A DNA stretch of 64,000 bases from the NCBI RefSeq assembly GCF_004348825.1, contig NZ_SMJU01000011.1, forward strand, positions 121,403-185,402. Reading direction: 5' to 3'. Position 1 is the stretch's first letter; every line of letters starts with the position of its first letter. Under the pieces are notes generated by a model that saw only the letters and a list, made by a program, of their open reading frames with translations, did not search any database and was not told the origin of the DNA. The position numbers and the translations under genes were made by a program. The stretch comes from Arundinibacter roseus (GTDB taxonomy: Bacteria; Bacteroidota; Bacteroidia; Cytophagales; Spirosomataceae). Below are positions 55,700 to 63,917 of the stretch, piece after piece.

Positions 55700-56998
55700 T
55701 CAGCCCATCAAAAGCCGTTGGCAGGGTATAAAACTGCCCGGCAGTGTCTTTTCCGGCGTAGGAGGCCGCTGCGCTGTAAAAAAATATTCTTTTTCAAAGA
55801 TAGCTTTTAGGCCGGGAGACTGGTTTACAGCAGCTACATCGAAGAAAAACCCATTCTGACCTAACCCAGCAAATGCCTGAGTCAGCGGGCTATTGGCTTT
55901 GGGCTTGACTTTTGCTGTATAGAGACCCGCTGGCCCTGATACCCTGAAACTGCCTTCATTAAAGAGAAAGCCCGTAGCATAATAACCGGCTCCAAATTTC
56001 TTACGCAGGTGATTGCCCATCCAGCTTACTTCTTTCCGGATTCCCGTTGAGCGGTTGGTATTTATATGGCCGTTATGAGCAAGGACCATCACCTTTGTTC
56101 CCATAGCCTGCGTACTAACCCAGGCTACATTGTCGGACATATTTTCGTCCCGAAAAGCAAGGCCGTCATCAGGGTCTGTGAGACCAATTTGGGTCATTCC
56201 TAGCAGTAATACCTGCGCGTGTTTCAGGGCTATAGTATAGCCGGGCGCGGCAGCAAACTGAGCCTGTTTTTGAGTCAGGTATTGCTGTATCTGAGCTGTT
56301 TTACCCACCAGTAGCTGCGAGTAGGCAGGCGCCAATTTCATAGCCTCCTGCTGAGATGTGACCGCACTAAACTCAGGAAATCCCTCAGCGATAGATTTAG
56401 TCAAATCGTCGTAGACAGGAAGGTACATTGGGTCATTTATTTTGAAAAAATCCCGTAACGCCGATACACTGCCCTTGGCCCCTTGTGGCTGCGCATCTAC
56501 GCCGTAAATGCTCAACTGCTGCTCCGATGCTTTTCCCACATTGTAGGCCTTCATCCAGTTGATGAGGACAGCAAACTCCTGAGTCGTGTAAATCCAATAG
56601 CCAGAGTTTTGTAAAATTTGTTTAAGGTCACCGGTGCCGGACTTAATATAATAGTTGAGGGCCTGCCCGGCGGCAAAGTGTATTTCCAGGGCCAGGGTTC
56701 GCACATCATGTTGCTGCACGGCGTAGGCCAGCAGCCGATGCCGCAATAGGTAGAACTCGCTGGTACCGTGACTGGCTTCTCCCACGCCAATAATTTGCTT
56801 ATTCTGCCAAAGTGTGTTAAGCCATTGAAGGTCCGTGAAGGGAGCCGCCGGGTCGAGGGTGGAAAGGGCGACTGTTTTACCCTGAAAATTTTCTTCTTTT
56901 AGGGTTTCAAGCAGATTGCCCGACTGACTGCGTACGGTGCGGTTCGTACAGCTTGTTATGATGAAAATAGACAAGGTGAAAATTAATAATCGCTTCAT
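55700..56998 (-). CDS. Erythromycin esterase-family lipoprotein
   Basis: About 432 residues. The start at 56998 gives a lipoprotein signal (MKRLLIFTLSIFIITSC); the longer frame from 57106 has no signal at its front and overlaps the divergent kinase gene. IIGVGEASHGTSEFY is the Ere/succinoglycan-biosynthesis signature with the catalytic His; VDAQPQGAKG and AHNGHIN are further conserved. Family members hydrolyse macrolide lactones, but many homologues have unrelated or unknown roles. The divergent LytS/LytR-type pair may control it. Confidence 0.85.
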   Translation of the reverse strand: MKRLLIFTLSIFIITSCTNRTVRSQSGNLLETLKEENFQGKTVALSTLDPAAPFTDLQWLNTLWQNKQIIGVGEASHGTSEFYLLRHRLLAYAVQQHDVRTLALEIHFAAGQALNYYIKSGTGDLKQILQNSGYWIYTTQEFAVLINWMKAYNVGKASEQQLSIYGVDAQPQGAKGSVSALRDFFKINDPMYLPVYDDLTKSIAEGFPEFSAVTSQQEAMKLAPAYSQLLVGKTAQIQQYLTQKQAQFAAAPGYTIALKHAQVLLLGMTQIGLTDPDDGLAFRDENMSDNVAWVSTQAMGTKVMVLAHNGHINTNRSTGIRKEVSWMGNHLRKKFGAGYYATGFLFNEGSFRVSGPAGLYTAKVKPKANSPLTQAFAGLGQNGFFFDVAAVNQSPGLKAIFEKEYFFTAQRPPTPEKTLPGSFIPCQRLLMG

Positions 56999-57124
56999 GA
57001 TTAATAGAATGGTTTGTAGTTGGAAGGCCAAAGTTGGTAGCTTTTTTCTCCTCACTTTAAAATCAGGGATATATGCCACAGGTTTGTGACTAATGGCGTT
57101 TGTCACAAAATTGAGCCACTGAAT

Positions 57125-58156
57125 ATGTTAAATCCATATCTTTATTTAATGGATTTACTACGGTTTCAAACAAACTTATGGTGGCGAAACTGCCTGTTTT
57201 TTGGCCTTATTGGCATAGTGCTGCTGGGCTTTAACTGGGAGGGTTTTTGGGCATCCCAACAAAATCAGCCCGGCTTTGTACTCGAAATGGTGACTATGCT
57301 GGTGCTGATATACAGCCTTTGCCTGACGCATAATGTTATTCTGTACGAACGATTCCTACGGCAACGGCGCTTCGGGCTCTATGCCCTGGGAATTGCCGGA
57401 CTTCTACTGATCTGGATCTGTTTGGATTACTTTTTTTCTAAAAACCAATACAATCACTGGCTGAATAGTGTACTGAGCGGATGGTTGCTTATCCTTTTTG
57501 GCTGGGGGCTTTACCTGATTTATTACAACGTTTTTTTAGCCAACCGCCAATTAAAAACCCAACTCTATAGCAGCCGCAACGAGGTATCCCAATTAAGGTC
57601 ACAAATGAACCCGCATTTTCTGTTCAACGCGCTCAATAACCTCTATGGCGTGAGTGTAAGCGAGCCCGAACGGGTACCTGATTTTGTGTTGCTGCTTTCT
57701 GACCTGTTACGCTATCAGATTCAGAGCAGCATGAAGGAATGGGTTACTCTGGTCGATGAAGTGCATTTTCTGAATCAGTTTGTTCAGTATGAACGGGATA
57801 AATTAGGTCATCGGGGCTCGGTAAGCTGGCAGGTTCACATCCCAGACCCAGCCGTACAGGTCGCGCCACTTCTTTTGTTTCCTTTTCTGGAAAATGCGTT
57901 CAAATACAGTTGTCAACTCACCAATCCATGCGTTCAGGCCAGTCTCTCAGTCAGCAACGACACCCTGCTATTAACCTGCCAAAATACCTTCAATCCGGAT
58001 CGAAGGGTCGATAATTCATCCACACAACTAGGGATTTTTAACACCCGGCAGCGACTGGATTTGCTCTATCCTAACGGTTATACACTGGCCATCCGTGAGA
58101 GAAATAATACCTATGCCGTTCGCTTATTGTTAAATTTGAATCGCTATGCTTCCTGA
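57125..58156 (+). CDS. LytS/YehU-type sensor histidine kinase
   Basis: About 343 residues from ATG 57125 (an ATG at 57149 is also possible). Four membrane helices in residues of about 15-145, then a short coiled coil (KTQLYSSRNEVSQLRSQMNPHF) and the His_kinase domain PF06580: SQMNPHFLFNALNNLYGV with the phosphorylated His, followed by the HATPase part with PFLENAFKYS and LGIFNTRQRLDLLYP. It lacks a periplasmic sensor domain. It overlaps the response regulator gene by 11 bp. Confidence 0.93.
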   Translation: MLNPYLYLMDLLRFQTNLWWRNCLFFGLIGIVLLGFNWEGFWASQQNQPGFVLEMVTMLVLIYSLCLTHNVILYERFLRQRRFGLYALGIAGLLLIWICLDYFFSKNQYNHWLNSVLSGWLLILFGWGLYLIYYNVFLANRQLKTQLYSSRNEVSQLRSQMNPHFLFNALNNLYGVSVSEPERVPDFVLLLSDLLRYQIQSSMKEWVTLVDEVHFLNQFVQYERDKLGHRGSVSWQVHIPDPAVQVAPLLLFPFLENAFKYSCQLTNPCVQASLSVSNDTLLLTCQNTFNPDRRVDNSSTQLGIFNTRQRLDLLYPNGYTLAIRERNNTYAVRLLLNLNRYAS

Positions 58157-58868
58157 TTTGAACGACAAGCGGCTCTCATGCCTGATTGTAGACGACGAAG
58201 CCCCCGCCCATCAGGTTATCAAAAGCCACATAGGTAAATTAAACCGATTTGAGATCGCGGCGCATTGTTATACGGGGCTTGAAGCCTATCAGTTTTTAGA
58301 GAAGCAGCCCGTCGATGTACTTTTTCTGGACATAGATATGCCCGAATTGACGGGTCCGGAACTGCTGCGTTCTCTGAAAATTCGTCCGGCGGTGGTGTTT
58401 ACAACCGCCTACGCTGAATTTGGAGTGGAAAGTTATGAGCTGAATGTTATTGATTATTTGCTGAAACCCATTCGGTTTGAACGTTTTCTCCAGGCAGCCC
58501 ATAAACTGGCCACCCACTTTTCGCACAAGCCCGACCCTATTGTACCTACACATATCTCAGTAAAAGCCGATGGGATGACCCACCGGGTCCTCTTATCTGA
58601 TATTCAGTACGTTGAGGGATTGGGTAATTACCTCAAGATATACATAGACACCCGACCGTTGATAGTGCTTGAGACCATGCAAAACGCAGAGCAACGTCTA
58701 TCCGTTGGGCCGTTTTGTCGCATTCACAAGTCATTCATTGTCAACTTAGGCCACATTTCCCGGATCTTGCCTGGGGAAATTCTATTGAACACCGGTACTC
58801 GTCTGCCAATTGGCCGACGATATGCGGCCCTTCTGGAAAGCCGGTGGCTAACATTTCAGGCAGAATAG
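58146..58868 (+). CDS. LytTR-family response regulator
   Basis: A 240-residue two-domain regulator. Receiver: CLIVDDEAPAHQVI, DVLFLDIDMPELTGPELL (phospho-Asp near 59), VFTTAYAEFGVESYELNVIDYLLKPI. LytTR DNA-binding domain: IQYVEGLGNYLKIYID, FCRIHKSFIVNLGHI and LPIGRRYAALLE. Partner of the overlapping kinase; a nearby target is probably the divergent erythromycin-esterase-family gene. Confidence 0.95.
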   Translation: MLPDLNDKRLSCLIVDDEAPAHQVIKSHIGKLNRFEIAAHCYTGLEAYQFLEKQPVDVLFLDIDMPELTGPELLRSLKIRPAVVFTTAYAEFGVESYELNVIDYLLKPIRFERFLQAAHKLATHFSHKPDPIVPTHISVKADGMTHRVLLSDIQYVEGLGNYLKIYIDTRPLIVLETMQNAEQRLSVGPFCRIHKSFIVNLGHISRILPGEILLNTGTRLPIGRRYAALLESRWLTFQAE

Positions 58869-58907
58869 GTAAAGAAAGGCTGATAACAGTCTTTCGCTGC
58901 AAAAACA

Positions 58908-59381
58908 AACAACCCTTTTGCCTCTGTCGAAGATGCACGGATAGATTTATATTTAGGCACTTTACAAAACGGGCAAATACAAGTTATCGGGCCTGAACTT
59001 GGATTTGGCAGGATCTATGATTCACCTGGTTTTGGTGCTTTACAGCAAGGCTGATTCAGAGAGCTTATTATCGCACGTCTTTCTTAGCCAGACAGAAAAT
59101 TAAAAACGATAGATTATCGGTACCGAAACGAGGGTAAACAGGTAAATATTGATAGTGAGTACCGCTTTTTGGATAATCTGAATTCCGATTTAAAATAGCA
59201 GGTAACACAAATTTCGTTCGCCTACACTTTCAAAGTTCTTAACGGGGATATTGACGTTGTATTTCATGAAATGATTACGCTATTTTTTGAAACAAGTGAT
59301 GAGGATGATCTTCGCAAAACAGGAGTTTTAAATCCATCGCCGTTACGAAAAACGTACACAAATCTATATGTTGCGTATTAG
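58908..59381 (+). pseudogene. Decayed IS1634-like (IS4-group) transposase fragment
   Basis: One frame reads GPELGFGRIYDSPGFGALQQG-stop-FRELIIARLS-stop, LKTIDYRYRNEGKQVNIDSEYRFLDNL, a third stop, then DIDVVFHEMITLFFETSDEDDLRKTGV. These match in order the N-terminal half of IS1634-type transposases (in which the last block reads like DVLFYDVTTLYFES). Three internal stops and the lost C-terminal half show an old, dead copy. Confidence 0.75.
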
Positions 59382-59481
59382 ATTGCTGTTTTCTTGCTGC
59401 TTATTATTCGTTCTGAGCCGTTGGGCTTTTGGTTTATTTACGGCGGTGATAAACTAATCATAGTGATTGAACCTGCCTGCG

Positions 59482-60013
59482 CATGATTACAGATGACCTG
59501 AATCAGGAGATCATTGACCTGGCCATGGAAATAACCCCTGATGCGGTGGGCTATTTTGAAAAAGCCATTGGGCGAAGCGGGTTGCTACTGACCTCTGAGC
59601 TCAGAAATAGCTTTGAATACCAGATCAACCATTAGGCCGGGCAGCTGGCCGTCTCCGGAGACATTTACTTCAAAGGCTACGGCCGAATGAAGGACATGCG
59701 CTCCCTTACGTATTTGAATATGCCTTCCGTGGATGTATTGGAAGAATATGTTGATAAAATGGGGCTGGACAAATTTGCCTTTGTGAACCGGTTTGGGCAA
59801 CGGAAGATCCCGACCAAACAATCAGACGCCCGGCACATTGCCTGGGCTATAGCTATGCACAAAAAACGAATAGGCACCGTCCGCAGAAAACGCAGCTCAA
59901 CCTGGTACAACCGAACAAAGGTTGATTTCATGAATGTGATGCGGCGGCGAATGATGGAACGAACGCAAGCGCTGGTAACCAGAGCGTTGAAAGAGCAGGT
60001 GGAAGGCAAGTAG
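59482..60013 (+). pseudogene. Decayed phage-like structural gene (HK97 gp10-like?)
   Basis: The frame from ATG 59482 (MITDDLNQEIIDLAMEITPD, AVGYFEKAIGRSGLLLTSELRNSFEYQINH) meets one TAG at 59632-59634, then continues to 60013 with AGQLAVSGDIYFKGYGRMKDMR, PTKQSDARHIAWAIAMHKKR and a basic C-terminus. The pattern (small, helical then beta, YGR and Trp-rich basic end) suggests a phage tail-completion/gp10-type protein, but the family is uncertain. Fragments of the same gene precede cassette rows A and B. Confidence 0.6.
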
Positions 60014-60191
60014 AAATGGGGAACATCTTCCTTAGACTGATTCTAAATTTCTACAATAGTATTTGTATACAAGGCTGTTGTATTATCTTGTCACCGATAG
60101 AGGATCAAACAAAACGTGAGTCCGTTTAGCTCCAAAAGAGTAAGAAAATGCAATGACATCATGCTTCGGTTAAACAATCTAAGTGCCTACT

Positions 60192-60259
60192 CTATTGCGG
60201 TTATACCTCAAATTCGACGTATAACCACAATAGATTTTCGTATATAAGATATTGGCGGT
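60192..60259 (+). other. Cassette-row leader C: hairpin plus TTGGCGGT core
   Basis: CTATTGCGGTTATAC (60192-60206) pairs with 60219-60233 with one mismatch. TTGGCGGT (60252-60259) follows 18 bases later; its complement ACCGCCAA opens site C1. The 60020-60191 stretch keeps scattered identity with leaders A and B (for example TATCTTGTCAC at about 60083). Confidence 0.5.
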
Positions 60260-60296
60260 CATTCAAAAGGTACTACAAATTGACAAACATTAAGAA

Positions 60297-60902
60297 ATGA
60301 AATCGATAGTTGGAATAAAAAATGGAATAGAAAAGGCTGAACCAAGCAAAATTATTGCGCGGAAACTTTTTCTTTCGTATTCAACAGAAGTGTTTAAAGA
60401 AAATGAAGACAAAGAATTTTACATAAAAGATAATATTGCGAATCAGTTTGACATACCATTTAGTTCAATTGAAATTGCTGGCTCAAGTAAAACGGGCTTA
60501 AGTTTTTTTAAAGATAAAAAATTTGAGCCTGGAAAATCTGACTTAGACATTGCAATAATCAGTTTACCGCTTTTCAATAAATTTTCTGAAACGGCTCATC
60601 TTCTTACAAAAGGTTATTCTGATTTAACTGTTTTTCCATTTTACAAAGGTTTAAGTACAGCACAACAATTTAGGAAAGGAATTTCAAATAATGGTTTTGT
60701 AAATCCCTTCTTTATGCCAAATTGTGAATTGAAATCTAAATGGCTAGACTTTTTTAATTCACTTTCAAACCATCACTTTGACCTTTTTAAGAATATTAAT
60801 GGTGGAATTTACGCATCAGAATATTTCTTTGAATGCAAACAAGAAGAATGTATAAATCAATACAAAAAAAATCCAGAATTTTATGACAAAATATCAAGTT
60901 AG
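60297..60902 (+). CDS. Predicted nucleotidyltransferase-fold protein
   Basis: A 201-residue protein with a pol-beta-type nucleotidyltransferase signature: IEIAGSSKTGLSFF (GSS), then KSDLDIAII with two metal-binding Asp residues. The rest (DLTVFPFYKGLSTAQQFRKG) is not assignable to a named family by eye. Its 3' end overlaps the DUF262 gene by 20 bp, indicating tight coupling. Such pairs recall defence or toxin-antitoxin modules; that role is inference. First gene of cassette C1, strongly AT-rich. Confidence 0.75.
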   Translation: MKSIVGIKNGIEKAEPSKIIARKLFLSYSTEVFKENEDKEFYIKDNIANQFDIPFSSIEIAGSSKTGLSFFKDKKFEPGKSDLDIAIISLPLFNKFSETAHLLTKGYSDLTVFPFYKGLSTAQQFRKGISNNGFVNPFFMPNCELKSKWLDFFNSLSNHHFDLFKNINGGIYASEYFFECKQEECINQYKKNPEFYDKISS

Positions 60903-61953
60903 GTCAAGAGAATTGATCGACATAGTCAATGAGATTAAGAATAAGAGATTGATAATGTCTCCATATTTTCAGCGTAATTTAGTTTGGCGACAACTGCATA
61001 AAGTTGATTTTATAAAAACAATTTTACTAGGTTTTCCATTTCCTCAAATTTTCATTGCACGTGGAAGTATTGATTTAGAAACTATGTCTACAACTTCTTG
61101 CATCGTTGATGGACAACAGCGTATGAATGCAATTCACGAATATCTGAAAAACTCATTTAAAGTCGATAATAGATTTTTCTCTGATTTAGATCCAAAAGAA
61201 AAGGAAGCATTTCTAAAGTATCAAATTCCAATTATTGACCTAGATATTGACAACGAAGACCCTGAAATAATTGAAATTTTTCAAAGGCTGAATAGAACGT
61301 TTTATGCTTTATCAGGAATTGAGAAACTTTCAACAGAATATGCGGCTTCTGAATTTATGTTGTTAGCTAAATTTTTGACAAAGGAGTTCAAGCTGAATAA
61401 CACTGAAGAAGAAGACTACTTACCACTTCAAATAGACCCAAATATTCCGAATTCATTCATTGAATGGGCTTCTGACAAGAAGATAAAATTTATTGATAAG
61501 TTGCTTATTGACGAAGGTATTTTTACAACTTATGAATTAACTAGACAAGTTCATTTAACATTTACTTTAAATTTAATGTCGACTTACATAAGTGACTTCT
61601 ACAATAGAAATGATTTTATTAATAGGCACTTAGAAGAGTTTGCAGAGACATTTCCAAGAAAAGATGAAGTATTTGAAATTTTAGAACACGCATCAAATAA
61701 GTACATCAAATTAAAATTAAAGAAGAAGTCATATTGGTACAACAAAGCAAACGCATTTTCTATAATGTGCTTGTTCACTAAAAACTGGGAACAAATTAAA
61801 TACCTTGACGAAAAAGAAATTAAGCAAAAACTTGAAGCTTTTGAACAACAAGTGCCACCTGACTATCAAATAGCTGCGAAGGAAGGCGTAAACAACAAAC
61901 AAGAAAGGTTGGTAAGAAACAAACATTTAGTGACACTAATACTTGGCGAATAG
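60883..61953 (+). CDS. DUF262 domain protein (ParB/Srx-like, GmrSD-type N-terminal domain)
   Basis: A 356-residue protein. MSPYFQRNLVWRQLHKVDFIKTILLGFPFPQIFI and CIVDGQQRMNAIHEYL with the conserved DGQQR nucleotide-binding motif, IFQRLNRT (NLN-like) define DUF262. This is the NTPase domain of GmrS and of several anti-phage systems. No HNH (DUF1524) domain follows, so nuclease activity, if any, must come from elsewhere. It overlaps the nucleotidyltransferase gene by 20 bp. Confidence 0.9.
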   Translation: MTKYQVRSRELIDIVNEIKNKRLIMSPYFQRNLVWRQLHKVDFIKTILLGFPFPQIFIARGSIDLETMSTTSCIVDGQQRMNAIHEYLKNSFKVDNRFFSDLDPKEKEAFLKYQIPIIDLDIDNEDPEIIEIFQRLNRTFYALSGIEKLSTEYAASEFMLLAKFLTKEFKLNNTEEEDYLPLQIDPNIPNSFIEWASDKKIKFIDKLLIDEGIFTTYELTRQVHLTFTLNLMSTYISDFYNRNDFINRHLEEFAETFPRKDEVFEILEHASNKYIKLKLKKKSYWYNKANAFSIMCLFTKNWEQIKYLDEKEIKQKLEAFEQQVPPDYQIAAKEGVNNKQERLVRNKHLVTLILGE

Positions 61954-61964
61954 AAGAAGAACGA

Positions 61965-62100
61965 ACCGCCAACAGGCGTTTGGCTCAATGGCGGGTGACG
62001 TGGTTAATTGAACATTCTACCTTGCATCAACTTTTGTGGTGTATTAACAGTTTTGTGCTCCGAAATCCGCCACCGAGCCAAACGACAAAACGTAAGCTGC
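61965..62100 (+). other. attC-like site C1
   Basis: It opens with ACCGCCAAC (61965-61973), the complement of the cassette's own 5' core. CGTTTGGCTC (61977-61986) pairs with GAGCCAAACG (62075-62084), a two-base bulge, then TGGCGG (61989-61994) pairs with CCGCCA (62067-62072). TTTGTGCTCCG lies in the loop and GTAAGCTGC (62092-62100) is the right core. Confidence 0.65.
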
Positions 62101-62140
62101 AACCATTTGACGACAGTGCTTCGACAACAAAACAGAGAAA

Positions 62141-63004
62141 ATGAAAAGATTAATTCTTGACACAAACATACTTTACAAAGATCCTTCAATCCTGACAAGG
62201 TGGAGTTCTAATTTCAGAATAATAATTCCTGACATAGTTCTCGAAGAAGCTAGAAAAGTAAGTGGACGACTTCCTGGATCAGAAAATCTGTTGCACTTGG
62301 TTGACAATGCGACTGCAAAAGGATTTGTCAAAATCGCAAAAGTTAACAGAGACAAATATCCATACAATTCTGACAACGACAATAAACGCATTTCGTATGT
62401 TGACTTTCAGTTAGCACATTTTGCAAAGGACTATTCCAAATACAAGGACGAAACATTTTTAGTAACAGAAGACCGACATCTATTAAAATATGCAAATGAC
62501 ATAGGTGTAAGAACATTAAATCTGTTTGCATTACAAAATGACCTGCTTTCTTTCAAGACAGTAAACATTGATGAAGTAGAAAAAGGGAAAACAATTTCTC
62601 AATTTCAATTCAGACATTTAGCTATAAGTTTTGCGACTGGTGTTATATTGACAGCAGTTTCGTTTTTGATTTACAAAAACATTGACACTATCCTTTCTAA
62701 ATCTCCAATTTGGGGCAGTACATTGTCTTTATTAGCAGTGGCTTTTGGTTTCTACTGGGTCAGATCAAACTATCGAATTGGGTACGGAATTGCAGAGTTT
62801 TCATTTGGACTATATTCGGCTTTTTGGGCATTAAGTCCATATTCGCCAGACTTTGACTTATCTACCTTGACAACAGATTTGCCAAAAATATTTTCTCTTG
62901 TTGGTGGTATTTATGTAATGGTAAGGGGCTTGACAAATTTCGGTGACGGCATAAAAGGGACATCAATTGAAATTTATTGGAGAAAAGTTTTTCCTAACTA
63001 CTGA
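62141..63004 (+). CDS. PIN-domain protein with C-terminal membrane helices
   Basis: A 287-residue protein. Residues 1-140 form a PIN nuclease domain: MKRLILDTNILYKD (Asp 7), PDIVLEEARKV (Glu), YVDFQLAHFAKDY and FLVTEDRHLLKYANDIG with further acidic residues. Residues of about 165-285 contain four predicted membrane segments (ISFATGVILTAVSFLIY, GSTLSLLAVAFGFYWV, FSFGLYSAFWAL, IFSLVGGIYVMVRG). A PIN ribonuclease tied to the membrane is unusual. No antitoxin-like partner is present; it is the single gene of cassette C2. Confidence 0.8.
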   Translation: MKRLILDTNILYKDPSILTRWSSNFRIIIPDIVLEEARKVSGRLPGSENLLHLVDNATAKGFVKIAKVNRDKYPYNSDNDNKRISYVDFQLAHFAKDYSKYKDETFLVTEDRHLLKYANDIGVRTLNLFALQNDLLSFKTVNIDEVEKGKTISQFQFRHLAISFATGVILTAVSFLIYKNIDTILSKSPIWGSTLSLLAVAFGFYWVRSNYRIGYGIAEFSFGLYSAFWALSPYSPDFDLSTLTTDLPKIFSLVGGIYVMVRGLTNFGDGIKGTSIEIYWRKVFPNY

Positions 63005-63036
63005 CAAATTGGACCACAAGTCAGAAAAGTATGGCA

Positions 63037-63172
63037 GCAGCTAACAGCAGATTTGCAATAGGCGGGGTTTCGTGCTCCGCAGACGGTTTTGTGGTAGCGG
63101 AAAGTTTTGTGCTCCGCATAAACATTTGTGCTGAAAAGTCCGCCCATAGCAAATCTGCAAAACGTTGTGTGT
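63037..63172 (+). other. attC-like site C2
   Basis: GCAGCTAAC (63037-63045) nearly complements the cassette's 5' core GTAAGCTGC (62092-62100). GCAGATTTGC (63047-63056) pairs perfectly with GCAAATCTGC (63149-63158); a four-base bulge, then GGCGG (63061-63065) with CCGCC (63140-63144). The loop has TCGTGCTCCGC and TTGTGCTCCGC motifs. GTTGTGTGT (from 63164) is the right core. Confidence 0.65.
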
Positions 63173-63209
63173 CACCATACCAAGCAGTATTACATAAACC
63201 AGCATACAT

Positions 63210-63902
63210 ATGCCATTTGAAGTATTAATAAATAACACTTTTGCAGACGTGAATTCTGACCTAACTATTATTCCTACTGACAACAAAAGTGTTCTTAGTT
63301 TGATTAATGATTTTGAAGACACTGAGTGGAGATACAATCATTTCCAAAATTTCATTTGGGATAACATTGCCGAAACCTCTCTTTCGTTTAAAGAACGAGA
63401 AAGTTTGGTTAATAATCATCATTCATTACTAACTTATGCAGCAAAGAATTTGAGGCTTTCCGACAAAGATGGAGACATAAGTAAAGGAAGTGAAATTGCA
63501 GAGATTATCCTTTACGCAATAATGAAACATTATTTCAATGCTTTACCCGTAGTCCCCAAGATATTTTATAAACAAAATGCCCAAGACAATGCAAAGGGAG
63601 CGGATAGCGTACATATAATAATTGAAGGTGCTAATGATTTTTCGATTTGTTTTGGTGAGGCAAAATTCTACAATAGTATCGAAGATGCGAGGCTAGCCGA
63701 AATTATAACATCAGTAGAGAATTCTTTGTCCACTGAAAAACTAAAAAAAGAGAATAGTATAATAACAAACGTTTCGGATTTGGAAATTTTAGTTGGAAAT
63801 AAAACTTTAAGAGATAAAATCAAAGCCGAACTTTCACCAAGGGAGTCAATTGACCTACTTAAGCCGAAACTTCACATTAGACTTGTTGCAATGGAAAAAT
63901 AG
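63210..63902 (+). CDS. HamA-like (DUF1837, Hachiman effector) protein, probably C-terminally truncated
   Basis: A 230-residue protein. GSEIAEIILYAIMKHYFNALPVVPKIFYK, GADSVHIII and SICFGEAKFYNS carry the Glu, Asp and E-x-K residues of a PD-(D/E)XK nuclease in the HamA pattern. HamA normally works with the helicase HamB, which is absent here. The end (LHIRLVAMEK then stop) breaks off where relatives continue with a hydrophobic strand, and a transposase-like frame begins 15 bp later, so an insertion probably removed the C-terminus. Cassette C3. Confidence 0.72.
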   Translation: MPFEVLINNTFADVNSDLTIIPTDNKSVLSLINDFEDTEWRYNHFQNFIWDNIAETSLSFKERESLVNNHHSLLTYAAKNLRLSDKDGDISKGSEIAEIILYAIMKHYFNALPVVPKIFYKQNAQDNAKGADSVHIIIEGANDFSICFGEAKFYNSIEDARLAEIITSVENSLSTEKLKKENSIITNVSDLEILVGNKTLRDKIKAELSPRESIDLLKPKLHIRLVAMEK

Positions 63903-63917
63903 TCTTAAATTTGGCAC

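Noticed and set aside
59687..60013. Intact 108-codon gene
   Set aside because: It is the 3' part of a longer frame broken by a stop at 59632 and matched by remnants at two other loci.
41239..63172. A classical integron
   Set aside because: No intI-like tyrosine recombinase is in the window and most cores do not fit GTTRRRY. The similarity to integron cassettes is structural, so it is reported as attC-like only.
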